Shown: positions 17,829 through 26,881, counted from the first letter of the stretch. The stretch is DNA of 64,000 bases from Planktothrix agardhii NIES-204 (GCA_003609755.1 AP017991.1:1443501-1507500), one strand, 5' to 3'. Notes: generated by a model from the letters alone, not told the origin. Translations and numbers: made by a program.

Positions 17829-18394
17829 TTTCTATTTGATATCATTAAACTTTAACTGGATTTTCCAACGTCAGCTTGATCGCCGATATGTAGGTTGGGT
17901 TGAGGTGAAAAAACCCAACATTACCTTTTTTATTTGATAAATTAAAGTTCGAGAAATATTATTCTTATATTTTATTCGGATTGAGCCCTGATAATTCTAT
18001 ACTTGAATTTCGAGGCTCAGGTGATAGAAGCTATAACTTTGATTCCATTGCATCCGAACTTCCCAAGGCAACGGGTAAAAACAGCTTAATCAACTAAACT
18101 TAATCAACAATGATTTGCGATCAGAATATAGAACCCCACCCTAGCCCTCCCCTTACTAAGGGGAGGGTTGGGAGGGGTCGAGATAGATGGAAATATTACA
18201 ACTGATTTAGGATTGCTATAGCATTTGTAATCACGGTTAAATCTTTTTAGTATTTACATGAAATTTAGAAATCTAGGCATTTGATCTAGTCGTTGATAAT
18301 TAATATATAACACATACGAAGAAAAGAGCGATCGCCCAAAAATCACAACTCACACCGAATAGCGATCGCTCTTGCCAAAAAAGATTCAAAAAAT
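17829..18394. other. intergenic stretch with repeat fragments
   Basis: No gene seen. It holds a GTTGGGTT...AACCCAAC inverted repeat (about 17893-17918; a related GCTGGGTT...AACCCAG lies at about 15611-15635) and a GGGGAGGG-rich palindrome (about 18140-18176). An inverted end of the family A element (TTAGGATTGCTATA, ending at 18220) and a HIP1-bordered repeat at 18327-18369 complete it. Confidence 0.6.
18327..18369. repeat. HIP1-bordered dispersed repeat, full copy
   Basis: GCGATCGCCC AAAAATCACAACTCACACCG AATAGCGATCGCT, a full-length copy with HIP1 octamers at both ends. It is placed just before the desaturase relic. Confidence 0.8.
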
Positions 18395-18649
18395 CTAAAC
18401 AGTAGTTCCCATCTTTCTTAGCCAACGATAATGGGATAATAATCCAGACCAAAAAGAACTATGTTGGTTATATTTCACTCCATATTCTCGACAAGTTTGC
18501 TCCACGACTTTAGATAGTTCAGGATAGTTAATATGGCAAATATTGGGGAATAAATGATGCTCGATTTGGAAATTCAATCCACCCAGTAGCCATGTCATCC
18601 AATGGTTATGGCGATCGCCAATTTTGCCAGTGATCAGATAATGAATCAC
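18395..18649 (-). pseudogene. C-terminal fragment of an acyl-lipid desaturase (DesD-like)
   Basis: The last 84 residues of a membrane fatty-acid desaturase are readable: the third histidine box is intact in GGLNFQIEHHLFPNICHINY (Q-x-x-H-H form, typical of delta-6 front-end desaturases), followed by EQTCREYGVKYNQHSSFWSG and a normal stop. The first two histidine boxes and the membrane helices are missing: upstream of 18650 the reading breaks into unrelated AT-rich sequence. It was probably truncated when the sequence carrying the type IIG gene arrived. Confidence 0.8.
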
Positions 18650-18655
18650 CCTGCG

Positions 18656-18674
18656 GTATAACTCCTAGTTATAC
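18656..18674. repeat. hairpin at the desaturase breakpoint
   Basis: GTATAACT-CCT-AGTTATAC, a perfect 8-bp inverted repeat exactly where the desaturase homology ends. Hairpins of this kind occur at the ends of IS200/IS605-type elements, but no transposase is present, so the origin is open. Confidence 0.5.
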
Positions 18675-18845
18675 ATAAAAATGTAATTGATAAGATTTTT
18701 GCATAAATAATAGGAGAGAAAATGATAAAAGAAAAATATAAACAATTGTGCTTATGCCTCCAATGTGGCAGTATAAGAACATTAACTATACACAGTCGTT
18801 GCCAGCAATTAAAATAAACCACAGCGTAAAAAGACAAAAAGAAGA

Positions 18846-21272
18846 ATGAAGTATAAAAACATAAGAGAAGAAGAACTAAAAAATAAAGTTGGTGCAGACT
18901 GGTTTAAGCAATTTGACACAACCGAAATTTTAGGAAATATTGACTTTACTGTTTTTCCAAAAAATGACAGTTTATTTGGACGGACACCACTTTTATGGGC
19001 AGAAGCAAAAACTGGGAATTTTGACGTTTCGACTATGTTTGTGCAACTCATTCTAACTATCGGTAAAGCACGAACGTTTGACAAAACATTGCCTCCTGCT
19101 TTTTTGGGTGCTTTTGACTTCAAAAAAATTGCTTTTGTTGAGTACAGTAAAGTTCAAGATATTTTTTATCTCAATGATTTTAACTGGAACGTAACGCCAA
19201 GCAACCACGAAACAAAAGAGTTTAGGCTTATCAAAGAACGTATTGAAAGTACGCTCAAAGAAAATACTTATGTTTTTGATTTTGAAAAAGACGATAAAGA
19301 ACTACGAACATTTATCAAAGACAACATAGCCAATGCCACAACAATAAGTAAAATAAAGATTGATAAAAATAATTTTATTCCTATTTATTTAAGATGGATT
19401 GAAACGGTAAAACCTATCATTAATGTAAATTGGGAAGAACTCAAAAAAGCCAATATTTTAGACAGCGATTTTTATCTTGCAGACCTTTTTGTGGACGATA
19501 AAGACACCCAAAACATAGAAGATGACAGCAGCATAAGAGATAATTTGTTTGTCGTTTTTCAGAATCAAGGCTATAAAATAGCCAAAGAAAACCTCAAACA
19601 AATGTTTGATGCTACCATAAACATTAAAAATAAAGATATTTATTCCCAATTTTGGAAACTCTACAAACGACCACCCCTAAAAGAGTTTCAAGATTATATC
19701 ATCGAACGTAGAGATTTACTCACGCCACAAGACATTAGAGAACGAAAAGGTGCTTTTTTTACGCCACGAATTTGGGTAGAACTTTCACAAAAATATCTTA
19801 CTGATTATTTAGGCGAAAACTGGCAAGACGACTATACTATTTGGGATTGTGCAGCAGGAACAGGAAATCTTTTGGCAGGACTGACCAACAAATACAACAT
19901 TTACGCAAGTACATTAGACCAAGCTGATGTAAACGTAATGCACGAGCGTATAGAACACGGAGCAAATTTATTAAAAAATCACGTTTTTCAATTTGATTTT
20001 TTGAATGATGACTTTACTAAACTCCCTCAAAGTTTACAAGACATTATTAACGATGAAGAAAAAAGAAAAAAACTTGTTATTTATCTTAATCCTCCTTATG
20101 CAGAAGGTGGCAGCAGTAAACAAAAAACAGGAACAGGTGACTATAAAAAAGGCGTAAATGAAAATAAAATCCACGATAAATATCACGATAAGTTATCAGG
20201 TGGAAATCGAGAATTATTTGCCCAGTTCTTAGCAAGAATTTATTTTGAAATCCCTAACAGCAAGATTGCAGAATTTTCAACCTTAAAAATTCTGCAATCT
20301 TCTCACTTTTTAGATTTTCGTCAGCATTTTAGAGCAAAGATTGAAAAAGTTTTTTTAGTTCCTGCTGATACTTTTGATAATGTAAAAGGGAAATTTCCTA
20401 TCGGATTTAAAATTTGGAATACCAATAAAAAAGATATTTTTAAAGAAATTGAAGCTGATATTTATGATAAAAAAGAAAGTTTTATAGGTACAAAAATTTT
20501 ATATTCATACGAAGATTTTGAATATTACAGTAAGTTTGTAAATTCAATTAAATTAAAAACAGGATTTACCATTGGTTGGTTGGAAGGGACTACAAGAAAT
20601 TCATTTCAACATAACAGTATTATACAAATTGTAAATAGTAAAGAACAAATGGCTGTTCCTCGTGGAATGTTTGTTTTTTCGGAAAACTTAATTAAGTGTT
20701 GCGTTTGTTATTCAGTTCGTAAAGCAATCGACGCAACTTGGCTAAACGACCGAGATCAATTTTTATTTCCAAATGATGGTTGGCAAAATGACACAGAATT
20801 TCAAAACGATTGTTTTATTTATACACTTTTTAACAATAATATTCAAAGCAAATTTGGCACAAACCATTGGATTCCCTTTACTGAGCAAGAAGTAAATGCA
20901 CAAAATAAGTTTGAAAGTCATTTTATGACTGATTTTATCAATGGAAAAATGAAAGTAGAAGAAGAAGTTGTTTTATTTGGTTCGGCAAGTTCTCCAAATC
21001 AAAAAAGGGAATTTTCAGCAGAAGCAAAGGCAGTTTTTGATGCAGGAAGAGAACTTTGGAGGTATTATCATAAACAGCCAAATGTAAACGTCAATGCAAG
21101 TCTGTATGACATTAGAGAATATTTTCAAGGCAGAAATGAAAAAGGTAGAATGAACTCAAAAAGCAATGACGCACACTATATGCAGTTAATAGGCGAACTC
21201 AGAAACCAACTCAACTTTTTAGCCGACAAAATCAAACCGAAAATATACGAATACGAATTTTTAAAAGAATAA
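18846..21272 (+). CDS. type IIG-like restriction-methylation enzyme
   Basis: 808 residues. The N-terminal 150 residues look like a PD-(D/E)XK nuclease (Asp33, then LLWAEAKTGN with Glu53 and Lys55). The middle is an adenine-specific DNA methyltransferase with the SAM-binding motif IWDCAAGTGNLLAG (about 332-345) and catalytic NPPY (415-418). The C-terminal third should recognise the DNA target. Fused nuclease-methylase enzymes of this type cut and modify with one polypeptide. Base composition is very AT-rich with Asn/Lys-heavy codon use, and I see no HIP1 octamer in the gene, unlike its neighbours: a sign of transfer, perhaps from Bacteroidota-like donors. The toxin gene starts 3 bp after its stop. 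Confidence 0.82.
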   Translation: MKYKNIREEELKNKVGADWFKQFDTTEILGNIDFTVFPKNDSLFGRTPLLWAEAKTGNFDVSTMFVQLILTIGKARTFDKTLPPAFLGAFDFKKIAFVEYSKVQDIFYLNDFNWNVTPSNHETKEFRLIKERIESTLKENTYVFDFEKDDKELRTFIKDNIANATTISKIKIDKNNFIPIYLRWIETVKPIINVNWEELKKANILDSDFYLADLFVDDKDTQNIEDDSSIRDNLFVVFQNQGYKIAKENLKQMFDATINIKNKDIYSQFWKLYKRPPLKEFQDYIIERRDLLTPQDIRERKGAFFTPRIWVELSQKYLTDYLGENWQDDYTIWDCAAGTGNLLAGLTNKYNIYASTLDQADVNVMHERIEHGANLLKNHVFQFDFLNDDFTKLPQSLQDIINDEEKRKKLVIYLNPPYAEGGSSKQKTGTGDYKKGVNENKIHDKYHDKLSGGNRELFAQFLARIYFEIPNSKIAEFSTLKILQSSHFLDFRQHFRAKIEKVFLVPADTFDNVKGKFPIGFKIWNTNKKDIFKEIEADIYDKKESFIGTKILYSYEDFEYYSKFVNSIKLKTGFTIGWLEGTTRNSFQHNSIIQIVNSKEQMAVPRGMFVFSENLIKCCVCYSVRKAIDATWLNDRDQFLFPNDGWQNDTEFQNDCFIYTLFNNNIQSKFGTNHWIPFTEQEVNAQNKFESHFMTDFINGKMKVEEEVVLFGSASSPNQKREFSAEAKAVFDAGRELWRYYHKQPNVNVNASLYDIREYFQGRNEKGRMNSKSNDAHYMQLIGELRNQLNFLADKIKPKIYEYEFLKE

Positions 21273-21275
21273 TAA

Positions 21276-21545
21276 ATGATAGAAATTAGTTTTGATGATT
21301 CTTTTAAGCGAGCCTTCAAAAAACGTTTTCAAGGCAACCATGAGTTAGAAAAAAAATTTCGGATAAAGCTAGAAAAATTCAAGGAAAATCCGTTTGATCC
21401 ATCTCTCAAAACCCATAAATTATCAGGTAAACTTAAAGAACTGTGGAGTTTTAGTATTGAGTATAATCAAAGAGTGATATTTTACTTTACAGACGAAGAA
21501 AAAGCCGTTTTTGTTGATATTGGTAATCACGATCAAGTCTATTAA
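21276..21545 (+). CDS. intact RelE/YafQ-like mRNA interferase toxin, separated from its antitoxin
   Basis: 89 residues: IEISFDDSFKRAFKKRFQGN at the N-terminus, a central LKTHKLSGKLKELWSFSIEY and C-terminal RVIFYFTDEEKAVFVDIGNH with the final DQVY, the standard RelE-superfamily plan. It is the intact twin of the pseudogene at 16015. No antitoxin gene lies next to it; instead it follows the type IIG stop by three bases and is probably translated from the same mRNA. Its likely antitoxin is the 68-residue protein at 15809, 5.3 kb upstream. Confidence 0.85.
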   Translation: MIEISFDDSFKRAFKKRFQGNHELEKKFRIKLEKFKENPFDPSLKTHKLSGKLKELWSFSIEYNQRVIFYFTDEEKAVFVDIGNHDQVY

Positions 21546-21722
21546 TTGAAAGCGATCGCCGAAAACTCACGACTCACGGTAATAGCGATCTCAATACTCT
21601 GAATATAATTCGGACTATCGTGTAAGAGTCTTTGAATTTTTTGAGCTATAGTATTGTCATACAGAGTTATGACAAGCAAAAATATGAGAGTTAATGCAAG
21701 GCTCGATAGCGATCGGGCTAAT
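21276..21722 (+). repeat. 447-bp direct repeat, right copy
   Basis: Matches 16015..16461 over its full length. After 21722 the sequence departs into ATTCGTA-type short repeats (21735-21760) just before the cpcF 3' end. It includes a cut-off 5' end of the RHH antitoxin gene (from about 21669). Confidence 0.92.
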
Positions 21723-21757
21723 TCATTGACTCCTAATTCGTAATTCGTAATTCGTAA

Positions 21758-22390
21758 TTAATAATTCTTAATTTTTTGAATTGCCCATTTTGCCCTAGCT
21801 CTAACTGCCAGAACTTCATCAATATTTGCTAATTGTTGTAACTGTTCTTGAATTTTATTCAACCATTCTGGTTGAGTTTTTTGAATAGCTATTGCTAAAC
21901 CCTCTAACCCAAAAACACCCGCATATCTAACAATCCATTCGGGATCTTCTACGGTTTTTTGTAATATTTTAAAAGTTTCAAATTGAGCATCAGCAAGTTG
22001 TTCAAAAGGTAATTTGTCCCAGTGAATATTCCCTAATCCTCTGGTAGCTGCCCGACGAACACTTAAAGCAAAATCACTCCCGGCGGATTCTAATAAAACC
22101 TCTAAACCACGAGGATCACCAATACCTGATAAGGCACGAATAGCCCAAGCCCTTGCCCCATAATTATAACCATCCAATTGTTCTAATAAGGGAATAACCG
22201 CAGGTTCACCCAACTGAGTTAATCCATCCACCGCAGCCACCGCAGCCCCAGGATTATTATAGCCTAAAACGGTAATTAATGTCGGAATTGCTTCAACAGA
22301 ATTAGCTTGAGCTAAGGCAGAAACAGCTTTAAATAAAGAGGCAGCAGAATCAGCTTTTTCAACAGATTGAATTAATATTTGTACAGTCAT
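21758..22390 (-). CDS. cpcF: phycocyanobilin lyase subunit CpcF
   Basis: A 210-residue HEAT-repeat protein: repeated units such as AIPTLITVLGYNNPGAAVAA, LGEPAVIPLLEQLDGYNYGA and GDPRGLEVLLESAGSDFALS, followed by RRAATRGLGNIHW. With CpcE it forms the heterodimeric lyase that attaches phycocyanobilin to Cys84 of the phycocyanin alpha subunit. Length and the order cpcE-cpcF support the assignment; CpeF/PecF-type lyases are the alternative. It is 24 bp downstream of cpcE and surely in one transcript with it. Confidence 0.85.
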   Translation of the reverse strand: MTVQILIQSVEKADSAASLFKAVSALAQANSVEAIPTLITVLGYNNPGAAVAAVDGLTQLGEPAVIPLLEQLDGYNYGARAWAIRALSGIGDPRGLEVLLESAGSDFALSVRRAATRGLGNIHWDKLPFEQLADAQFETFKILQKTVEDPEWIVRYAGVFGLEGLAIAIQKTQPEWLNKIQEQLQQLANIDEVLAVRARAKWAIQKIKNY

Positions 22391-22414
22391 ATTTTTACTA
22401 TTAGCTAATATTTT

Positions 22415-23251
22415 TTATAATAAATAATCCATTAATTCCATGACTTCAATTGCTGATTCAGACAAATTAAAATCAGAAGTATCGGTTAATTGATATTCTA
22501 AAACTCCTTTTAAAGCAATTAATTTTAAACTATTTTCTGCAAAGGTTTCGGCGATCGCTTTTGCCCCAGGTAAATATCCAATTGCCCCTAAGTCCATTAA
22601 GGCGGTGCGGCGTAAGGTTAAATCATTGCCTTTTAACGCCTCTATTAACCGTTGTCCGTAGCTATTTTCGCCCGTTAATTGATACATTGCTCTGAATGCC
22701 GCATACCGAACTTTAGGCACGAAATGTTCTACAAACGGTTGAACAAACGGTATCGCAACGGTGGCTTTTAAACTGCCTAATGCTTCTAAAATGGCATCAT
22801 AGGGTTGAACTAAATAGGGTTTTCCAGGGACAAATTGAGCGACTTCTAATCCCCCTTCTAATAATTTTATTAAGACGGGAACACAACGCTCATCCCCTAA
22901 TTGTTCTAAAGATTGAGCCGCCGCCTCTCGAACATAAACATCAGCACAGTCTAAACATTCAATTAATGCCGAAACTGCCCGTTTATCTCCTAGTTTTCCT
23001 AAAGCTCTAGCCGCATTTCTGCGTAGGGGATAACCGCCTTCTTCAGTGCGATCGGATTCATCATTTAAAGCTAAAATCAAGGCATCTACCGCCCCCTGTT
23101 CATTCACTCGAAAACGTCCTAACCACCAAGCTGCATAATAGCGATGTCCTAATTCTTCATGGCTAAGATTAGCGATCGCTTGTTCAATGGTTAAAGATTC
23201 TTCCTCTTGAGTGCTATTGTTTTCCGTTGATTCATGCCCTAAATCTTGCAT
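22415..23251 (-). CDS. cpcE: phycocyanobilin lyase subunit CpcE
   Basis: Partner of CpcF: about 278 residues of HEAT/PBS-lyase repeats, with the family-specific LGHRYYAAWWLGRFRV, GGYPLRRNAARALGKLGD, DVYVREAAAQSLEQLGD and KPYLVQPYDAILEALGSLKA. I chose the ATG at 23251 (MQDLGHESTENN) because the 17 residues upstream are unlike the family; 23302 is possible. No cpcA/cpcB genes are in the window, so the lyase operon stands apart from the rod genes here. Confidence 0.87.
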   Translation of the reverse strand: MQDLGHESTENNSTQEEESLTIEQAIANLSHEELGHRYYAAWWLGRFRVNEQGAVDALILALNDESDRTEEGGYPLRRNAARALGKLGDKRAVSALIECLDCADVYVREAAAQSLEQLGDERCVPVLIKLLEGGLEVAQFVPGKPYLVQPYDAILEALGSLKATVAIPFVQPFVEHFVPKVRYAAFRAMYQLTGENSYGQRLIEALKGNDLTLRRTALMDLGAIGYLPGAKAIAETFAENSLKLIALKGVLEYQLTDTSDFNLSESAIEVMELMDYLL

Positions 23252-23358
23252 TATGTTAAGGTGTAATGTTTTCAACCTATTGATCATAGCAGAAATCAGC
23301 AATCAAAGGGAAGTCCAGATTTAAGTTCAACAGGACTTACGCAGATGCGCTATGCGTA

Positions 23359-23498
23359 TATAGCAATCCTAAATAGGTTGTAACATTTCAATACTGATAT
23401 GAAACGGCCAGAAGTATTACCCCAGATCCCTCCCCCCTAGCCCCCGTGCACGGGGGGTTTGGGGGGGGCTGTTCCGGCGTTCCCTTTTGATCACAGAA
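23359..23498. repeat. MITE-like family A element, right end lost
   Basis: Starts TATAGCAATCCTAAATAGG and contains GATATGAAACGGCCAGAAGT and the C-rich/G-rich hairpin centred on GTGCAC. It fades after CTGTTCCGGCGTTCCC without the matching right terminal repeat. Confidence 0.8.
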
Positions 23499-23557
23499 AA
23501 TATACAAACCCATACTTTCCCAACCTCAAATCACTCATTAATCCATTGATTGATTTT

Positions 23558-25144
23558 TCATTCCTTAGCTGTAATGCGATCGCCCGATTCCACATTAATT
23601 TCCGATTGCTTCTTAATATAATCAATCACCACATCCGCCAATAAAAATCCCGTATCAACTTGATTTTTACCCGATTTCATCACCTCATAACCATCTCCCC
23701 CAATCGACATAAAATTATTCGCAACGACTCGATAGGTAGCAGTTAAATCCAGGGGTTTTTCTTGTCCCGATTGATCAACAATAGTAACGGAAATAACGCG
23801 ATCACCCGCCGGAGCTTTGGGGTCATAAATAAACCTTAATCCTGACACTTGGGGGAATCTTCCCTCTCCTAATTCCACTTGACTGACACCATGTTCTAAG
23901 GCTTGTTTGAGTTGTTCTCCGGTTAAATCTAAACGAGCAATTGTATTCCCAAAAGGCATGACTTCAATCACTTGACTAACACTAATATTTCCGGCGGGAA
24001 TACTAGACCGAATTCCTCCAGAATTTAATAGGGCAATTTGAGCGCCATCGGGTCTTAATTTATTTAACATGGCATCGGTAATTAAATTACCTAAATTAGT
24101 TTCTTGAGTTCTAACTAAATCTCGACTTCCTTCTAAGGGAGTTAAGGTTTTTCCAATAATTGTTTGACGTAAGACCTCTAGGGAAGCAGAAAATTTTTCT
24201 AACTGTTTGGCAAAGTTGGCATCCGGTTGAATTTGATCATCAATAGCATGGGGTATTCCTTTCCAAGAAGTTACTTCTCCTCGGCGATTAAATTTAACTT
24301 CTAAATCCCCTAAATATTTCCCCCATTCCCAAGACGTGACTACTAAAACTTTTTTACCCTTTGGTGTGGTTTCAACAATAGGATAGGGTTGTTTAGCATT
24401 GGGCATTGAACCTAACGGTGTGTGGCTATGTCCGCCGATAATAATATCAATATCATTGACGGTTTTAGCCAGTTCTAAATCCGATTCTAAGCCAATATGG
24501 GTTAACCCAATAATTTTATTCACTCCTTGTTTTTTTAACTCAGAAACCGCTTTTTTTGCTGCTTGAATAGCATCAGTAAAACGTACTCCTTCCCCTGGAC
24601 TTGACATATTAGCTGTAGCTTCTGTGGTTAAGCCAAATACCCCGATTTTTTTGCCTTTAACCGATAGAATTACCCAAGGTTTTACTAACCCCGCTAAGGG
24701 AGAATTAGGCGCGATTTCAAGATTAGCCGAAAGCATAGGAAACTTGGCTTTTTTAATAAAATTAGCTAAAACAGTCTGTCCCCTGTCAAATTCATGGTTT
24801 CCCAGGGTAACTGCCTGATAATTCATCTGATTATAAAAGGGTAAATCCGCTTGACCTAAATATTGATTAAAATATAAAGTTCCTTGAAAAATATCCCCGG
24901 CATCTAGGAGGAGGGTTTCTTGAGAATTTTTGGTTTTTAAACTATCAATCAGGGTTTTACGTCGGACAATGCCGCCTAGTTCCTTGTCGTTAACGGTAAC
25001 GGGTTCTAAGTGGGCATGATGATCATTACTATGGATAATTCTTAGGTTAAATTCAGGATTGAATAATCCTAAACTGGGGGGTGCAATCGCTAAAATTATT
25101 CCGACAAAAAATAAGATAAAACTGTATTTTAATATTCGTTTCAT
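23558..25144 (-). CDS. bifunctional metallophosphatase / 5'-nucleotidase
   Basis: A 528-residue UshA/NT5E-type enzyme. The N-terminal hydrophobic signal (ILKYSFILFFVGIILAIAPP) sends it out of the cytoplasm. The metallophosphatase domain follows with IIHSNDHHAHLEPV, LLDAGDIFQG, VTLGNHEFDRG, LTHIGLESD and IIIGGHSHTPLG, which are the metal ligands of the di-metal site. The C-terminal 5'-nucleotidase domain (from about residue 340) has LGNLITDAMLNKLRPDGAQI, LLNSGGIRSSIPAGNIS and NNFMSIGGDGYEV. It probably dephosphorylates nucleotides in the periplasm for phosphate and nucleoside salvage. Single gene. Confidence 0.92.
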   Translation of the reverse strand: MKRILKYSFILFFVGIILAIAPPSLGLFNPEFNLRIIHSNDHHAHLEPVTVNDKELGGIVRRKTLIDSLKTKNSQETLLLDAGDIFQGTLYFNQYLGQADLPFYNQMNYQAVTLGNHEFDRGQTVLANFIKKAKFPMLSANLEIAPNSPLAGLVKPWVILSVKGKKIGVFGLTTEATANMSSPGEGVRFTDAIQAAKKAVSELKKQGVNKIIGLTHIGLESDLELAKTVNDIDIIIGGHSHTPLGSMPNAKQPYPIVETTPKGKKVLVVTSWEWGKYLGDLEVKFNRRGEVTSWKGIPHAIDDQIQPDANFAKQLEKFSASLEVLRQTIIGKTLTPLEGSRDLVRTQETNLGNLITDAMLNKLRPDGAQIALLNSGGIRSSIPAGNISVSQVIEVMPFGNTIARLDLTGEQLKQALEHGVSQVELGEGRFPQVSGLRFIYDPKAPAGDRVISVTIVDQSGQEKPLDLTATYRVVANNFMSIGGDGYEVMKSGKNQVDTGFLLADVVIDYIKKQSEINVESGDRITAKE

Positions 25145-25267
25145 AAGTTTGATTGAAATTGGTATTTCCCCACGGAATAAATGATTTTAAACACTCCATA
25201 GGGAAATATAGCATAATTATGAGACAGTTTTAGATAAAATTTAACAAGTTGTGATTTGAGTTTTATG

Positions 25268-25612
25268 TTACTCCTGAGTCGTTTGCTCTACTGGGGTTTC
25301 TGGTGAATTTGATTGCTCATGAACCACTTGCGGGACTTCATAACTAATATCGCCAAAAACCGAAATAAAATTCCCCATTTCCGTGGTATCATTGACTACA
25401 GAAAACTGCTCAGGATACAGAATTACATTTTCATATTCAAAACCCGATTCTCCGGTTTCACTAAGAATAGTCAGGTCAACCGCATATCCCTCTTTAGGAT
25501 GTTCATAACATTCGATTACTGTTCCAATTGTTCCCTTGGGAATTAGGGATTTTCCAAAATCTGCGGGAATATCCACTAATGTTTTAATCCGATCATAGGC
25601 TTGTGCTTTCAT
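25268..25612 (-). CDS. DUF4926 domain protein
   Basis: 114 residues. The N-terminal 75 residues (YDRIKTLVDIPADFG, IPKGTIGTVIECYEHPKEGY, AVDLTI) match DUF4926, a small beta-barrel-like domain common as single genes in cyanobacteria, often near TA genes. The C-terminal tail is acidic, Gln/Pro/Thr-rich and probably disordered. Function unknown. Confidence 0.75.
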   Translation of the reverse strand: MKAQAYDRIKTLVDIPADFGKSLIPKGTIGTVIECYEHPKEGYAVDLTILSETGESGFEYENVILYPEQFSVVNDTTEMGNFISVFGDISYEVPQVVHEQSNSPETPVEQTTQE

Positions 25613-25681
25613 TTAAAATCCTAAAATGGAGTTGATTTATTATACTGGCATGAAGCAGTCAAAAGTATTAATAGACTATAA

Positions 25682-25851
25682 TATAGCAATCCTAAATAGG
25701 TTGTAACATTTCAATACTGATATGAAACAGCCAGAAGTATTACCCCAGATCCCTCCCCCCCTAGCCCCTCGTGCACGGGGGGTTTGGGGGTCTGTTCCGG
25801 TGTTCCCTTTTGATCAGGAATTTTGAACACAACTCAAATGGGATTGCTATA
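25682..25851. repeat. MITE-like family A element, full copy
   Basis: 170 bp bounded by TATAGCAATCC and GGATTGCTATA terminal inverted repeats. The interior contains TTGTAACATTTCAATACTGA, CAGCCAGAAGTATTACCCCA, a GTGCACGGGGGG hairpin arm, and TTCCCTTTTGATCAGGAATT. It has no coding capacity, so it would need a transposase in trans. Confidence 0.88.
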
Positions 25852-25879
25852 GTAAATATAAATTGAATAAGAGGGCAAC

Positions 25880-26176
25880 ATGACCAACTCCAAAATAACA
25901 GGGAAAACCCTTAACCCCAACCCAGAGCATCGCAGCGACGGTAGCGAACTCATTCCTGCTGAAATTCCCACAAATGATCCCCAATCTCCTGATATTGCCG
26001 CTGAAACGGGCTACACTAAAGATGATGAAGGTTTGCTCAATAACTTTGCGGTCGAGCCTGATATCTACCCCTCGGAATATCCCTCAACCCGACAACAAAA
26101 ACGATATATTTTCTTAGGAGCGGGGGCGGTTTTGTTCGTTGTTATTTTGCTAATGATTACCTTTTCTGTTAGCTAA
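25880..26176 (+). CDS. small single-pass membrane protein, unknown
   Basis: 98 residues, with about 70 hydrophilic acidic residues followed by RQQKRYIFLGAGAVLFVVIL and a short hydrophobic end, one transmembrane helix with positive residues before it. This suggests a tail-anchored protein with its N-terminal part in the cytoplasm. AGGGCAAC is a weak ribosome site before the ATG. I do not recognise the family, though similar tail-anchored small proteins are conserved in cyanobacteria. Confidence 0.6.
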   Translation: MTNSKITGKTLNPNPEHRSDGSELIPAEIPTNDPQSPDIAAETGYTKDDEGLLNNFAVEPDIYPSEYPSTRQQKRYIFLGAGAVLFVVILLMITFSVS

Positions 26177-26299
26177 ATATTAATAGGTAGTGAGCAATGA
26201 GCGATCAAAAATGGGCGATAGTCAATTTTGGAATAGGTAATAGGTAATCTGATAATTTTGATATAATTGAACCGTAGCCAACTCAATTAGGATAAAATC

Positions 26300-26881
26300 A
26301 TGGAAACTATTACAATACCCACACCCTTTGAGTTAACTATTGAACTAACAGATGAGCAGTTTTTTCAGCTATGTCAAAATAACCGGGATTTGAGATTTGA
26401 GCGCAGTGCATCGGGAGATTTAGCTATTATGCCCCCCACAGGTAGCGAAACTGGCAACCGAAATATTGATCTATCTTATCAACTGCAAAGCTGGAGTCGT
26501 CAAAATAATTTAGGATTAGCCTTTGATTCTTCAACGGGTTTCAGACTTCCTAATGGTGCAAATCGCTCCCCCGATGCTGCTTGGGTCAGTAACCAAAGAT
26601 GGGAGGTTTTAACCACAGCAGAAAAAGAAAAATTTGCTCCCCTATCTCCCGATTTTGTTGTTGAATTACGCTCAAAAACTGATTCCTTAGAAAAGCTACA
26701 GGCTAAAATGCAAGAATATATAGAAAATGGGACAAAATTAGGATGGTTACTAGATAGACACAATCAGCGTGTAGAAATTTATCGCCATAATCAAATAGTA
26801 GAAATTATCCCATCTCCCCAATCTTTATCGGGAGAAAATATTTTACCAGGATTTATATTAGATTTGACAAATATTCTCTGA
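26300..26881 (+). CDS. Uma2-family (DUF820) PD-(D/E)XK protein, copy 1
   Basis: 193 residues of the Uma2 family, expanded in cyanobacteria and predicted to have a restriction-endonuclease-like fold. Signature parts: NRDLRFERSASGDLAIMPPT, GLAFDSSTGFRLPNGANRSP-DAAW, the nuclease core SPDFVVELRSKTDSL (Glu-Leu-Arg strand) and the LGWLLDRHNQRVEIYR strand. No catalytic activity is assured. It is nearly identical to the gene at 27175 except for about residues 60-75 and scattered changes. Confidence 0.85.
   Translation: METITIPTPFELTIELTDEQFFQLCQNNRDLRFERSASGDLAIMPPTGSETGNRNIDLSYQLQSWSRQNNLGLAFDSSTGFRLPNGANRSPDAAWVSNQRWEVLTTAEKEKFAPLSPDFVVELRSKTDSLEKLQAKMQEYIENGTKLGWLLDRHNQRVEIYRHNQIVEIIPSPQSLSGENILPGFILDLTNIL

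Noticed and set aside
18656-18674. IS200/IS605 left end
   Set aside because: A hairpin alone is weak evidence; no TnpA or TnpB gene or matching right-end hairpin is present.
18675-18845. Possible N-terminal half of the desaturase upstream of 18650
   Set aside because: Frames in this stretch show no histidine boxes or membrane helices of the family; the desaturase homology ends at the hairpin.
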